Of a DNA stretch of 64,000 bases, positions 38,569 through 51,369 are shown in pieces. Made by a program: the position numbers and the translations under genes. Each line of letters starts with the position of its first letter. Position 1 is the first letter of the stretch. The notes beneath the pieces are model-generated. The model saw only the letters and a list, made by a program, of their open reading frames with translations, did not search any database and was not told the DNA's origin. The stretch is from Pelodera strongyloides. Its lineage: Eukaryota; Nematoda; Chromadorea; Rhabditida; Rhabditidae. The DNA lies in contig JAANDG010000075.1 in the NCBI GenBank assembly GCA_036852015.1, positions 1 through 64,000 on the forward strand. Direction: 5' to 3'.

Positions 38569-41500
38569 TCACCAGCCCACTTGTCTCATTTGATTGTAAT
38601 ATGCATTTTGTGCAGCGGCCGAAGTTGCATAAGCTTGTGAGGGAAAAGCGAACGGAAATGCCGGTTGTCCATACATGGCACTGCTTGCGTTATTTGCCTG
38701 AAATTCGATTGATTATTTACAGTTCACGTTACATTAAAGCGGTATGGCACGTGATTGTTCGAAAAATGCAACAACAAAACACGACGAGTTGACAAGAGGG
38801 AAGAAAGCCATTTTTCCATATAAGCATTTGGGATGTTTACGTAATTGGCGAACGAGTTTATGTTTTACCTGTGCCGATTTTCTTCACAGAAAACATGGAA
38901 TTCACTGAATTTTAGAAAAAAGTTTCCAGATAATACTATGATTCAGTCATTCAACATTCAGTTATGGTCGAGGTAAAAATTACGAATTTAGCAGTGACTG
39001 CGACCCTTATAAAAACACAAACCATATGTTGTACAACACAGTAGTGAATTTAACTATGCTAAAAAAAGAATATGCCGGCCATAAATCAATATTATGTGTA
39101 ATATTTTAACGAGGAAAATTGTCAAATACTGGGCTAATCTATGAAAGCACCTCTATGAATCGATGCCAGATTGGTGCATGACTCTCTTATTGTAACAGTG
39201 AAACATACGGAATATAAATGTGGTTTAATGTCGGGAAGTGGCTCCGAGTGTGATGAAACTTCACAAAGTAAATCTTCCTTCGACGTGGAGATGGATGGCT
39301 TGCTGAATAAAATATAATTGTCCAAAGCAACATAGCGGCCGCTTGTTGAAACGTGTGGCGGACAGCTGCATTCCGATATTTGTTCTAATAAAACTCATTG
39401 GCCTAATCGAAATTAAGAGATCCAAAAACGTTTCAAACCCCCCGGCTGCTATATGTACAGCTTTGGCAACTGTAATTATACTCCACATACTAACACCAAT
39501 ACTATTTATTTACAAGGTTTTACATTATATGAGAGGACACATCATGTGCTGTTTGATTGCGCATCAGGTACTGGTTCGTTTGTCTTTTGCAAAAAATTCG
39601 TTGCGTGGAAACACAGTTACCGTGGCCCAGCATACGTCTCAAAAGCACGTGTCATACCACTTAAAAAACCCTCACCACTCATCACCGGGCGGCGGACTCT
39701 GTGGCGTGGCTGTCTGTTCCCTAGGAGGTCTTCCTTCAGTCATTGCCTTCTCTTTCTCTTGTCGTTTACATTTGTAACGATGATTTTGAAACCAGATCTT
39801 CACCTAAACATTCTGGGGTTATATTTTGATTTTATGATTACATACAAATAGACCTTGGAAGTGTCCTAAATATATCAAACAACGTAGACACGGATGTCTC
39901 GTTATTAATGCTAACCTCAAAATTGCGTAATTAAACAAGAGTTTGAGATTTGCAACTGTTGATTTGAAACCTACTTGTGTTGGGGTCAAGTGAATACTGT
40001 TGGCCAATTGTTCTCGTTCAGGAGCCGTCAGGTATTTGGCTTGCTTGAAGCGCCGTTCTAATTCATAGACCTGAATGTTACGAATAAATTAAATATTTTA
40101 ATAATAACCATCTAGGGCTTTCCTTAGGCTGTTTCTTAGGTTGACGGTGAGGTCGTTCTCGTTTCTATGCAAGAGCGGATCGACACAAGTCAAGAGAGGC
40201 ATTGAAAAAAACGACAGCCAAAGTTGTGCTGTATTATGTTACGATGCCATAGTTTCACATAGCTTACAAACAACGGCAATTTTTATTTATGGTACCTGTG
40301 CTTGACTGAATAACACGCGTCGTTTCCTCCTCTGTGACATTGGAAGTTGAATTCCATGGACGGCAGCTCTTGACGGATCTATCCCACACGGTAGACCAAC
40401 TGAAATTGGAGTTTAAAGGGTCAGGCCCATTTCAAATGACCCCTATTTTTTGATGATTTGATTATCGCAATTGCCACGCCCAATAGAGCATATTGACCAA
40501 TTAGCGCGAATTGCTGAATATTGCGTGAATTTTGCGCTTGAAAATTAGAAAAATATCTGCTATATTTGACATAAATAATCAGATGGAATCATCAAAAATA
40601 GGGGTCATTTGAAATGGGTCTGACCCCTTAAAGAGGTATGCCACGTGGTTTTGACTAGCATGCCTATGTGCCCATTTGTGCGGGAAGGGCGCATAATTCC
40701 CCTACAATAACCACAAACGATAAAGTGTATGTCTTACGTGCAAATCGGTGTTCTCCGCCGCCGTACCATGCATTGCTTTGCTGAGCCATGTATCTAAAAG
40801 TTTTAGTATTAAAATCGGTTAGCTGCTTGCAAGGTTCTCCATTGATGATCACTTGCCTAAAAACCTCGATCGAATTACCATCTGGAGCTAATCGTCTACA
40901 TACACAGGGTCTCAGATAACAGTCACAAGCTTTAAAGCGGAATAACAGGCGGTTTTTGAAACAGATTTTGGATAAAATTATTACCATGCATCTTATGCAA
41001 GGGAGTATGATTAGAATACAAAATCGATCTCATTTCGAGCTCACTTAGCATGAATACATAGCAATGCAGTTGTAAAAATACGTTTCAAAAACATGTCGTT
41101 ACATCGCTTTAAACAAATTTATTGAACCACATTAATAAAGGAGCACGCTCTTCAACCGTAAACGATTATTGTTTTTCTTGTATGGCATTGAGACGAACTA
41201 GAAGTTCACGTTCTAGATCCATAAGCTATACTTTTCACTCACGTTGAGAAATCGGATTGATATGCCGAAGGAAACGCGGCTGCTCCAAAGTAGGGAGAAG
41301 CAGCGGATAAAGCTCCATTTGCTGCTGCGGCCCGGTATCCAGATACTGCAAATGAGTAAACTTTTATATGCCCCATTAGGAGGTGCCTATGTGGTGAATT
41401 ACCTACAATTTTTCGAAGACGTTTCTGTTTTTATACAATGTGCTCAATAAACTACGTATACACTAGCAATGTCATATTCAACAAACTTGGATCAAGAACT

Positions 41501-43414
41501 CAAGGACCCGTTAATTTTTTTAGAATAATTTATTGTTTACTGATTCCATCCTGGATTTATAATTTATTCTTTTTACTAATAAAGATGCCACCTACCTGCA
41601 AATCCAAGGGCTTGCTCCCCAAGTGGAGAAGAGGTCATCTTCAATAACTGCTGTTGGACTCGAGCTAAAGGCGAATATTGATATTGATTAGGGACTCCGT
41701 TTAGTTCACTGTAAAGGTTGTTCACGTTTAGCACAAGGCTCAAAAAATGGATGGACATCCAAAGACAAATAAACTGTTGACCATTTGGAGGCGAATAGTT
41801 CATTAGCCTTATAGTCAGTTCGGAAAACAAAGGAGATAAATTTATCCCCACGCTATAGGTTAGTAACCATTGTTGAATGGAAAATTCATGTCAGTGTCAG
41901 AATGAACGTAAGTGACCCCATCCCTTTAAAATGTAATCGATTCGATGTTCCACGTGTTGGATCTTACTTTTACCCCATTTTTGACTTTCAATTTCGTGTC
42001 GTCTAATCCACATACCAAGATCTATTCTGTGCGTGCACGGAACTTCTTTACTCTGAACCATTCAACAAACATTCGAATACTTTAAAAACTCTTCAGCAAA
42101 AGAAGTGCTCAAATACAGGTGCTAGTTGGATATAGAGTGCTATCAACATAAACGTTAAGATGGTGTAAAAGGGCCGGTAAGGGCCAAGCTAAGGGCCAAG
42201 TGAGGACCGTATATGGCCCTCCAGACCTCTGAGGGCGGACCCTAGAGGCTCATGATGAGGTGCTAGGGCTCATCCTCGGGGACTGAAGTACCTGCGAGAA
42301 GCTACTCGAAAAGCATTTAAAATGGCCCGGTGCTTCTTCATAGAACAATTCATTCCGGGAAACCACTTACAACGCCCACTTGAGAGGTCCCAATTTCACA
42401 CGCAGAAAGGAAAGGCCGGAATACACGCACAACATATTGCACGACATGGCTACCGTAGTCCAAATCTTTTGGCAGCGATACTTGATGGAATTTTTCTTTC
42501 GAACCTTGCCCCTGCCCCTCGTCATGTAGCATATGCAAATTCTGTTTAGCCTGTTATGTTTAGAAAATTCTGTTTTCTGTTTAGTCTGGAACAGAAATTT
42601 GTACGTAACACATGGTAATGTAGTAGAGTAGTATATGGTTAAAATACGTACATGCAGCTTTGAATTCTTATGATGTGCATTTCAAGCACTCAGCTGTTTT
42701 GTAGTACTAGTCAAAAAAGCCTTCATGAGTATCTCTGAACGAGACTATTTACAATTTCTCATAAGGCTGCGATCTTCAGGAATAGAGTAGACGAAGCCTC
42801 AGAGATTCGCCTACTTTATATGAAGATGTGTCAACGACTATGAATGTCAACTGTGAATACATATTTAGTTCTGTCTTACCCAAGCTATCAAATGGCGATA
42901 AGAGATCTTTGACTGAAAATCCGATCCTATTTGAGTTGGGGATTGATGAACTCGCTTTTCCACATATTTCGTCGTCGGCGTCCATCTGAATGTAATTGTT
43001 AAAGCAACATAATGGCCGGTTTTTGAAACGTATGATGCGTAACTGCATTCATTTTGCATATGGCATATGATGCATGAGAAGGCAGTTGTTTGACACGTTT
43101 TCCAAAAAACTGCTGTTGTTTCGCTGTAAAAATATCCTTTTTTACGTAAAGCGTGGATTTTTTCCTCCTTCTTTAAATTCAAGAAGATTATTTTACTTAT
43201 ATTAGTGACTAAATGTCCGACTCAAAGCATGTACATAATGTCCACCGATTGTGTGAACTTCTTGTTTTAGCTAAGTTACTTAAAACGGTCTAATTATTCG
43301 TTCATGACTTTTGTAATAAAACATTAAAGAAACAAAAATAATGCTTACATCATCATCGTCTACAACAACTTCATCCGAGGCACAAGAAGCGTTTCCCTCG
43401 TCGTCAGAATGCAT
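38569..43414 (-). CDS. ceh-24: NK2.1-class homeobox transcription factor (CEH-24 / Nkx2-1 / scarecrow type)
   Basis: Exons on the minus strand: 43414-43349, 42985-42880, 41708-41596, 41345-41243, 40793-40738, 40399-40296, 40070-39975, 39803-39676, 39302-39209, 38697-38569 (TGA). All junctions are in phase except 42880/41708, where at least one small exon is missing. The N-terminus is acidic ([15 protein letters not shown]). A TN motif, [14 protein letters not shown], follows, the Groucho-recruiting element of NK2 proteins. The homeodomain runs from [12 protein letters not shown] through [20 protein letters not shown] and NSIHLTPTQ to [20 protein letters not shown]. Tyr-54 of helix 3 (NHRYK) marks the NK2 class, which binds CAAGTG-type sites. 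Two introns split the homeodomain, after SQAQ and after TPTQ. The C-terminus is rich in Ala, Tyr and Gln and ends NQMRQVGW. Expected role: nuclear cell-fate regulator; C. elegans ceh-24 acts in muscle and neurons. The exact orthologue is inferred from recalled homeodomain residues. Confidence 0.92.
40410..40633. repeat. Palindromic element in a homeobox-gene intron
   Basis: TTTAAAGGGTCAGGCCCATT and TCAAATGACCCCTATTTTTT on the left are inverted on the right as AAAAATAGGGGTCATTTGAA and ATGGGTCTGACCCCTTAAAG. Arms are about 50-60 bases around an AT-rich centre. It lies just upstream (minus sense) of the exon that opens the homeodomain. Confidence 0.9.
40930..41114. repeat. MITE of the CGCTTTAA-ended family in a homeobox-gene intron
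   Basis: The left end is TTTAAAGCGGAATAACAGGC and the right end is GTCGTTACATCGCTTTAAAC, with GGTTTTTGAAAC and GTTTCAAAAAC just inside. The centre carries TATGCAAGG and GCATGAATACA words like the other copies. Non-coding. Confidence 0.75.
42990..43135. repeat. Diverged MITE copy in homeobox-gene intron 1
   Basis: GTTAAAGCAACATAATGGCC and GGTTTTTGAAACGTATG on the left face TTTCCAAAAAACTGCTGTTG and TTTCGCTGTAAA on the right. The inverted ends are degraded. Between them is the usual TGCATATGGCATATG-type core. Confidence 0.6.
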
Positions 43415-44117
43415 TTTCTGAAAAAAAATTAAAGCAAGTTTTGGTTACTGACATTGACCATAATATGATGCACGAAGCCTTCAACTACCTCCCGCGGAAG
43501 GCAAAAGAAAATTATCTTGCGTATGAGTTCAGTAATCCCTTGTATTATATGCAAATTGAGTTCCATATTGTGCTGGAACTGTCAGGAGGATATGGATTAC
43601 GCAGAGTGATTCACAAATTTATTAGAAATTATTTCAAATGTTGGCCAAATTACTGGTGTACGTTTCAAGAACCGGCTGTTATACCGCTTTAATGAAAGTA
43701 AAAGTCCCTCAAACTTGAATATGCCTTTCCGGACGTATCATAAACGTCCTCTATTTAGCGCTAATTGTTCCTCTTATACTTGGTGAGATATTTCAAGTGG
43801 GCACAGACCGCACAGATGGTGCGCTGCATATCGGCACTTTTGCCAATTAACAAGCCCCACATCAAAACTTGCTTTGTGAAACGTATGCTGAGGTTCAGTA
43901 TTTCTTTGTATTATATGCATATTCAGGAACCACCAGAACGAGTGCGCATATGTAACATGGAAATGCGATTTTCCTGCATATGCTTCACAATGCTGTAGTC
44001 CTTTATTTACTTCATCTTGGTAAGTAGCCTTCAATTCCGGATCGCTAATTGTGAATTTCTTTTGTTAGTTATTTTAGTAAATACTGCGTCTGCGTTTATT
44101 CAAAGAAGCTAGCAATG

Positions 44118-44172
44118 TAGCCCCGCCCCCATGCAGCGATTGGTGGATATAGGATTTGGGGCGGGGTTTAGG
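44118..44172. promoter_or_regulatory. Paired GC boxes in inverted orientation
   Basis: TAGCCCCGCCCCC at about 44118 faces GGGGCGGGGTTTA at about 44160, separated by about 28 bases containing ATTGGTGG, a CCAAT-box-like sequence. The pair stands in AT-rich DNA 0.7 kb upstream of the homeobox start and 0.5 kb upstream of the + strand exon at 44645. It could be a bidirectional promoter element or a hairpin from a small repeat; a related GGCCCCGCCCCC occurs at about 52478. Confidence 0.35.
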
Positions 44173-44241
44173 AGAAAGCTTTTGAATACTGAATTATTTG
44201 GGCTAAAAAGAAGATAATGAAATAATGAAGGTGGTCGTCAC

Positions 44242-44414
44242 TTAAAGCGAAATACCAGCCGGTTTTCGGAACCCATAACTGAATTCTTACGTATTTATGC
44301 TAATTTTCTCGAATTTAGCTCGATTTTTATTCTAATTTATGTTCATTTGCATAAGCTGCATAAGAATGCTGGGTACTCGATGTGTTTCAAAAACCGGCCG
44401 GTATTTCGCTTTAA
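44242..44414. repeat. Intact MITE of the CGCTTTAA-ended family
   Basis: The left end TTAAAGCGAAATACCAGCCG is matched, inverted, by CGGCCGGTATTTCGCTTTAA at the right end, so this is one of the best preserved copies. The centre reads TTATGCTAATTTTCTCG and GCATAAGCTGCATAAG. Length is about 173 bases, with no coding capacity. Confidence 0.88.
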
Positions 44415-44644
44415 ACATACGTGCGTTTCATACGAACTATTAACTTATTAGCTTTAAACTCAAACAACTTAGAAAGTTTAATAATCCTAACAACAAGATT
44501 ATGGTATAAATAATCCATAAGACAAGATATACTACGTTACGCTTTTTGCAATGTTACACCAAATACAGAGTACATGAATCGCGACTTGTTTTCACTAGAA
44601 GGAAGTAAGTGATTGTTGCAAACGTAGAAAATATAACTTTGCAG

Positions 44645-44843
44645 AAAATTCAAAATATCAAGACATGAGGTCAAGTATGCTTGGGACTTCAAGAGCTTTT
44701 TGATTGAGAGTTTCGAAGGTCCTACAACGGAATCCCAGGAGATTTGTGAATCTATGAAGGATACGGTATGTTAGGCAGCAACATAAAATTAAAATAATAT
44801 AGAAAGAAGTGGCTTTACATCCTTTCAGAAAGGAGGAAAGTAG
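44645..44843 (+). CDS. Two terminal exons of an unrecognised gene
   Basis: Exon 44645-44765 (acceptor TTTGCAG, donor GTATGT) encodes KFKISRHEVKYAWDFKSF, then LIESFEGPTTESQEICESM. It joins in phase to 44829-44843 (acceptor CTTTCAG), giving KGGK and TAG. The exon needs two bases from an upstream exon. The nearby ATG at 44575 (MNRDLFSLEG, donor GTAAGT) does not give the right phase. The acidic, Glu/Ser-rich product looks like real protein but I recognise no family. It is incomplete. Confidence 0.4.
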
Positions 44844-47800
44844 TCGTTATTGCGGTACGAGCTTGCTTATAGTTAGCGGTGTTTCTATATGTACCATTCC
44901 GCAAGGGCAAGCACTACTCATACTCATTGTGAGTAAAAAACGAACTGTGGTCGGCTTCCACTTTCTAGCGCATTTATACTTACCCGGATCCTTACCAATG
45001 TATAAACGTAAGGTTTTAGCTGTTTTCAGCTGTTCGGAGGGGGATACATTGTCTGTGGAGAAAAAATTGTGTATGGCGTGAGTAAAAATATATTGGCGAG
45101 AACAAAAAGAATTAAAAGGCCTAAATCTGTTTTCTAAAATGCTCAAGTTATTCTAAGATATACATAAGCTACCGTATCCATAATATGCAAGATAATAGTA
45201 CGACTGTATAGTAGCAAGATCCAGTAATAAAACGCTTTAGAGTCAAATCAAAACAAGTAGGGCAAAATAAGTCAAATTGAAAATCCACAAGTTTAAAAAA
45301 TAAAGGTGTCTGATAGAAAACGGGTGCTTCGCATTGAAAATAATTGTCTGGGTATGCTTTGGCTGATCTGATCTGATGGATAACACTTGAAGTGTGAAGG
45401 AGGATCCATTCACTCTTGATGTACTCACGAAGAGACGTCAAGATGTCAGAAGTACCAATAATCGTGCTCTTCAGAAACCACTGAAGAGCTCCTTGCAAGT
45501 GACCCAAAGTGAGGCGAGAAAGGACCCGGGGACCGCAAGCATTTACCCACTAAGACCTAACTGAAGTTACGTAACGCGTATCTGCAACCAAACAAATAAA
45601 CAAACTCTATTCTTTTATGCTGTAAGATCCTGAGATATGTATGCTATTCTTATGTGCATCCTCAGGGTAATGTCCGAGTACGGAATACTCATAGGAACTA
45701 GTTCATATTAGGAGCCGCAATTTATAAAAGTTTATTGATGACGCGTAATTAAGATTGAAAGAACACCGGGTTATACCAACCGAATCCGCAGAAACGGTGC
45801 GCCGAGGTGCGGTTCAAAATGAAAATGCGTAATTAGCGTATCCCGAAAGAAGCACAATTTATTCCCACACCTACAACTAACCTAACGTCACTAAATTTCA
45901 GTTAGTGATATAAATGTCTAAGCCTAGGCTGAAGTCTCAGCCAGAACCTAGTGTACGCCTAAATTTCTAAAATGCGCAAGTTATTCTAAGATATACCCAA
46001 GCTACCGTATCCACAAACGTGGTCGTCCTAAAGGATATTACTGGAGTGTGAGAGCGTTGTGAGGACCGTCGGAAGTATCGCCAAACAAGGCGATTAGGGG
46101 CTCTGTAACTCTGCGGCCCCGTTTAGAGGCCGTTAGGGCCCGCTTCTATTGTCTCTATCAAATTAGGACCCAAGACGGTAGGGGCCAAGGAGGCACTGAT
46201 TGCGAGAAGATCTTCCCACAAACACTCCCACCAATTGTGAAATGTGCCCGATGAACCGGAAAGAGGAATAAAGGGGAGATAAGATACGTTGGTATAGTTA
46301 CATGAGTCGGCTTCCCGAGCAGATTGGCTAACAGGGGGCTTCAAGTTGGCCATGATGTTTTGCTCTGCAAGACCCCCTGCAAAGTTTCTGCAGTTTTCGG
46401 TCCATAAACGAGGTGCAATTTATATTTTTCTTTATCTTTTTGTTAGCGCTTAGGCTTAGGAGTCGAAAAAAATCTGCCCCGTATTAGGAGCCGAACATTT
46501 AATTATGATATTTATGCCACTAAATATATCACTACATGTTGAAAGTAATACATTGCGAACTAAATGTGTATGTTAAAGTATTATTAGTTTTCTGAAAATT
46601 CGACAAACTGTTTTACTACTAATAATTACAAGAAATAACTGACCATTACTAATCAAATAAGATAAAATTTCAGAATCAGCAACTGATTGTAAAACATCCA
46701 AGTGCCTACTGTGAGAAAATTTCAGTAAAAAAGCAAAATGTAAAATAGTCGTCATCTCAAACTCCAATTCAAGTCCCCCTGATCGCGTAGCCGTCCGGAA
46801 GGAAGTGCTCTACACAATGGAATAGAAGTGATCCTTCCACCACTCGTCGCCCTTTTTATTCCAACAACTGATTCACATTATAAATAGGCTGTTGAGAGTT
46901 GACAAGCCTTTCTATGCTCAATTTTCAATGGTCGTTGATTTGAGAAAGGAACCGCCAAAGTGTGAAAAATTTAAAATCCTTCAAAAAATAATTTTAAAGA
47001 TTTTGGAAATATTCCTTTTAGGACATCATTGGATACACCATACTTTTACTTGGGACCACTTTCTTTATTACATTGATTTTTCATCGTTGTATAACTTATT
47101 TGATCTCGAAAGTAAAATTTTATATCTATCTGATCTCTGCCCGAGACGAGGTGTTTATATCAAATCGGACATGGCTAGTGGCAACTTTGTGGTTTGTTTC
47201 TTGTTTGTCGTGCACTTAAAGCACCACATTATTTGTTGAATAAATAGAAAAAGTGGCTCTGGGAGGATTTACCCGGGTACGCAACTACTTTCTTTTGAAG
47301 CACGTAGGTAGGCAAACATAAACAAAACCCATCACATAAATGACTCACATTTAATTTCTTTTCATCTTTTAGCACCCAAGATTTTAGTGATTTCTTCACA
47401 TCAAGGATTATGATTTATTCACAGACGACCGAACAGAACAGCCTGCAACTTTCAGATATAATTTATTTCGCACAAAGACAATCAAAGAAAGCAATGTGAC
47501 GTGCAGTTTGTGTTATAAAATACACATGTCGAACTGTTCGACGTCTTCAGGCTGGGGATATTAGATAGTAGTGTTGATCCATAATTTCCTTGCCTGTTGA
47601 TGGTTTCATGGTTTACTTATGTGAAATCAAGGATGTCTTCAAGTCAAGGATTCCGAATAGAATGGACAACAAGTTTCAAGGGACCTACTCGGTCGCGAAC
47701 ATCGAATGACTCATTTAGATTAGCTTAGAAAAATCTTAGCCTTTTTGAAAAGAACAACACAATATGGGCAACATTTAAGATCATACTTTTCGTTTCGTAA

Positions 47801-48392
47801 CTTACCATTAAATCATGCTCCAATCAATAACAGCAAATGAAACCCCAAAATCCAACGGGTTTCCTTGCCCACAATCTTTGGTTTACGTTCACAAGTGTGT
47901 GGGGTTGGAATTTCAACAGCGTTGGCCCACGCCTTACCTTGCCTATCTTGATGACGCGTACTTCAGCGTCAAGGTTTGGAAGACACTACGGTAACTTGAG
48001 ACATAGACATGGATTATATGTTCAGAGACTAAACTACACTAAGGAAAGTTTGAGAGACTTAGGCATAGATGATGTGTTTGGATATTAAAAGATTCTAAGG
48101 GAATTTGTGAGACCAAGAGATAAAGATTTTATGTCCTCTCATATATAGTCGTCTAGTTGAAGAAAATGGTCGAAAATTGACCCAAAGTGTATACTGTAGA
48201 GGCGAGATTCAGACTAGAAAGGCACTATAACAGGTACGGTAAGTAGAGACGCAGAGGCAGAAGCAAGTCCACTTATTTCTTGTTTGTGCGCATAATTGTT
48301 TATCTATTTATCTATTTACCTACGTTGGCTTAAATAGTGGATCAAGTTAAGAAGGATTCACTAGCTGGAGCGGTCAGTTTTACGAGAACAGA
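44844..48392. other. 3.5-kb stretch with only weak coding signals
   Basis: No gene model could be built. The frame 46123-46353 (-) encodes MANLKPPVSQSAREADSC and a Trp-rich segment (NWWECLWEDLL) in GC-richer DNA bordered by repeated GGCCNTTAGGGCCC words, so it may be an eroded mobile element. The frame 45169-45507 (-) also has a protein-like composition (HQIRSAKAYPDNYFQCE) but lacks splice context. The frame 47837-48088 (+) ends SLRDLGIDDVFGY and is unsupported. Confidence 0.35.
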
Positions 48393-49496
48393 ATGCTCGC
48401 GCTGAGGTATGTTTCGTAACCTATTAACTTCAGATACTAAAAATATTACCTAAACATTTACTCCACTACTTACCACAGCTAATTTAATTGTAAGTACAGA
48501 GTACTTTGTGATTTGTAAACAGTAATGCAATACACAATGGCTTTTGGTTCTAGCCATTTTCATGGTTACACTCTTCGTTTTAGGTCACTACTCCTTCTCG
48601 CACTCGTGGGCGTAGCGCACACTTACGTCGTGAGTTATTTTATGGTTCTATGCAATACAATACAATCGATCAATGGAGCCGAGTAACGGCTTACTGATTT
48701 ATGCTTACTAATCAAGTTTGTTGCGGTAACATTTTTCTTTCCTTTTCAGACTTATTATTACTATTATCCCAACACGAACAGCTACTCGAACTCGAACGGG
48801 TGCACCAATTGCGGAACATCGAATACAGGTGATGATTTTACATAAACGTATTCACAGCGCAACGCAATCCCGCAATCCTTATTTTTCGCAAACATGGAAG
48901 CTAAAAAGCCGGTGAGCCGAAGCTTAGGGCTTAGGGCTAGGGCACGAAACAAGTGTTCATAATTCATACTAATTTATAATAATCAATAAAATAATTACCG
49001 TGTTGATAACCAGACTGCAGCTGAAGACGAAACTTTGAAAGTTTCAAATCTTTGTTCCAGCAACGACTTACTACTACACGCCTTCTTACAATAGCAACGG
49101 ATGCACAAACTGTGGTACTTCTGGAACAACTTATTACTATTATCCATCGAACAACAATGGCTATACTAATAGTGAGTTTACCTCCCTAAAACAACACATA
49201 ATGACATATTCGAGGGCGACAACCACTGAACTGCCATTCTGTGGCACGAGATGGACTCTCGGAGACTATAAACAGTACAAGATGGGTTTTCATGTCGCTC
49301 TGCTGTTGGCGCATATGTATACCGGTTTTCACTTTAAACAGCCTTCACATGTTGAGTTTGGATTCTAGGAGGCCTATGAACTTACTAAATATAATTTTAT
49401 TTAGACAACGGGTACACAAACACCTACAGTTACAATACTGGATCATCTTCATCCTACCCATACACATACTACATTTACACCGGAAGGAAGCGATAA
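48393..49496 (+). CDS. Secreted tyrosine/asparagine-rich repeat protein, five exons
   Basis: Exons 48393-48406, 48584-48629, 48750-48828, 49061-49171 and 49405-49496 (TAA) all join in phase, giving 113 residues. The signal peptide is MLALRSLLLLALVGVAHT. The mature part is built from Tyr runs (TYYYYYP, TTYYYTP, TTYYYYP) and two copies of a SNGCTNCGTS module with a CxxC pair, encoded by separate exons. It then has NNNGYTN and NNGYTNTYSYNTGSSSSYPY and a basic end, TGRKR. No known domain. Tyr-rich, Cys-pair-bearing secreted proteins often end up in cuticle, eggshell or other cross-linked extracellular matrices, where dityrosine bonds form; that role is inferred. The C-terminal GRKR resembles a prohormone amidation/cleavage signal, so a peptide precursor is an alternative. 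The last exon is followed by CAATAAAGG at about 49739. Confidence 0.82.
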
Positions 49497-51369
49497 ATCT
49501 TCTGATTTCGCGCGCAGGACCTTTTGCCTATTCTTTAAAAGTAGAAGTTATAGCCTTCCACTTAGATGTGTGGAATTGTACACTGCCCCACAATTAAATT
49601 TTAAAGATATATTAGTAACCATTCGCATTTACCACTCTTCGCTAGTAGCGTTATTATTTCACGTATTTCCTACTTAACTTTATTTACGTATTTCTCAGGT
49701 ATCTTATACAACGGTTTATTGAATTATTGATCCCTTCAATAAAGGATTTGTAAAACGCTTTTCCATTTGTGACAATATATGTCACGGTACTAGTTCACTT
49801 TTGGTTTGAGGATGTTTTTAGGTCGGTACTAATTATAGAACTACGAAGAAGCTACGTATCTGGTAAGGGAGCACAATTTCAGACAATAGAGCAATATACA
49901 TACACTTATATTTCATTTATTGGTAATGAGACACCATCGTTTGCTTGTGATATTGTTATATGCACTCTTTGGTTTGTTTTCAAATTTGTTCTTGCGCTTG
50001 GGACATCTGTCGATTAGATCAATATTTGAGACTTGACTTATACCTATGATATGAAACGTAGTGAAGTCGTGATCAGATTATTCTATGCTAAATTGGTTTT
50101 AAAATGGTATAAAACACAAAAATATCAAAGATCGTCACTTTCATACTTTCTACTCGACTCGTATAAAACTAAACGTGACGTTTATACCGTTTTTTTTTTG
50201 AAAAATTACGATCAGTTGAATTAGACAATTACGATCAAAGTAAAAGTAGGCATGCGTGCTTTATAAGTTATGTCTGCGGTTTTCACGCCGCTTGCAAATC
50301 AAGCCCACCGTCATTAGAAAAAGTTGGGGTATAAAAGCTTTGATCAAAGACCGTATACAGAAAACATCTAAGTCTTACGAATTGAAGTACGTTGTGGAAC
50401 GAACTGTAACGTTTGTACATGAGACACTTAATTAAGATAAACGTATAGCATACCTATAAGAATCATAAATCTTCGTTAGGAAAGTAAGATTATAAGAAAC
50501 TAAACATAATCGTCAAGGTTCAGAAATATGCTCATTTCAGATGTGTAACATGAATCAAGAACCACCGGAGAATGTTCCGCCGCCACTGTAAATTTTTTTC
50601 TGGCACATTAGGGCGGTATTGTGCGTGGTTTCGAAATGTATGCTGGAAAACGAAAATCATATATATTTTTATTCAAAGTCTGTCCCATTTTGTGCGTGAG
50701 AGGTAGAGATGGGCACCAGGAAAATGCAGTTGTGCAGCGTAAAAAACGCTAAAAAAGATGTTGTCACTCTTAGTTAGTTGAAATTAAAAGTGAAAATACC
50801 TAGTAATTCGTTGTGGAATTATTTCGGTTTTTACTTGTTAGTTTGTTTTTCGATTCAAAATTCAAAGACATCATTCGAATCTGAATTCCATGCTGCTTCG
50901 AGTTATAACAAAATAAAATGTCGGAAACAGATAGAAAAAAAGTTAGGTGGATTTGAAGATTGCATTTTTTCTAGGTTTACTGGAAAATATGAGCCGAATT
51001 AGAGTCAAATTCAAATTAGCATAAGGTCATAGAATCCAACATTTGTTTGACAAGTAAAAACCGAAGTTTACCCTTCGTTGTATTACAATTAAATTGTTCC
51101 AGCGTTCCATTTCCTGAAAACATTAATCGCTCAATGAAGGGAAAAATAGCTATTGGTCAGTTAGATTTATACGGATTTATGGTTTTGCAATCATGAGAAA
51201 GTTTTGTGATGTTGGACTCATAGGAATATTCCAAAATAAGTCTATGTTACCGACAATGGTATTCTGTACTATCGCGGTGAAGAGTGCCAGCTTTATATGT
51301 ATGCCATCTTTATATTTATTACAAACGGACCACATTCGCATAGTTTCACAAAACCTATATTCGGAAAAA
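49497..51369. other. Spacer and probable 5' region of the 52.7-kb gene
   Basis: No phased exon was found. GGGGTATAAAAGCTT at about 50327-50341 is a good TATA-box match and could be the promoter of a short first exon for the gene at 52699, which still lacks its N-terminus. Another MITE-like fragment (GGCGGTATTGTGCGTGGTTTCG) lies near 50611. Confidence 0.35.

Noticed and set aside
42350..42538. Missing homeobox-gene exon between the TN motif and 41708
   Set aside because: One sub-frame fits the phase and has a GTAAGT donor, but its Cys/Leu-rich peptide does not resemble NK2.1 proteins and the acceptor (GGTAG) is weak.
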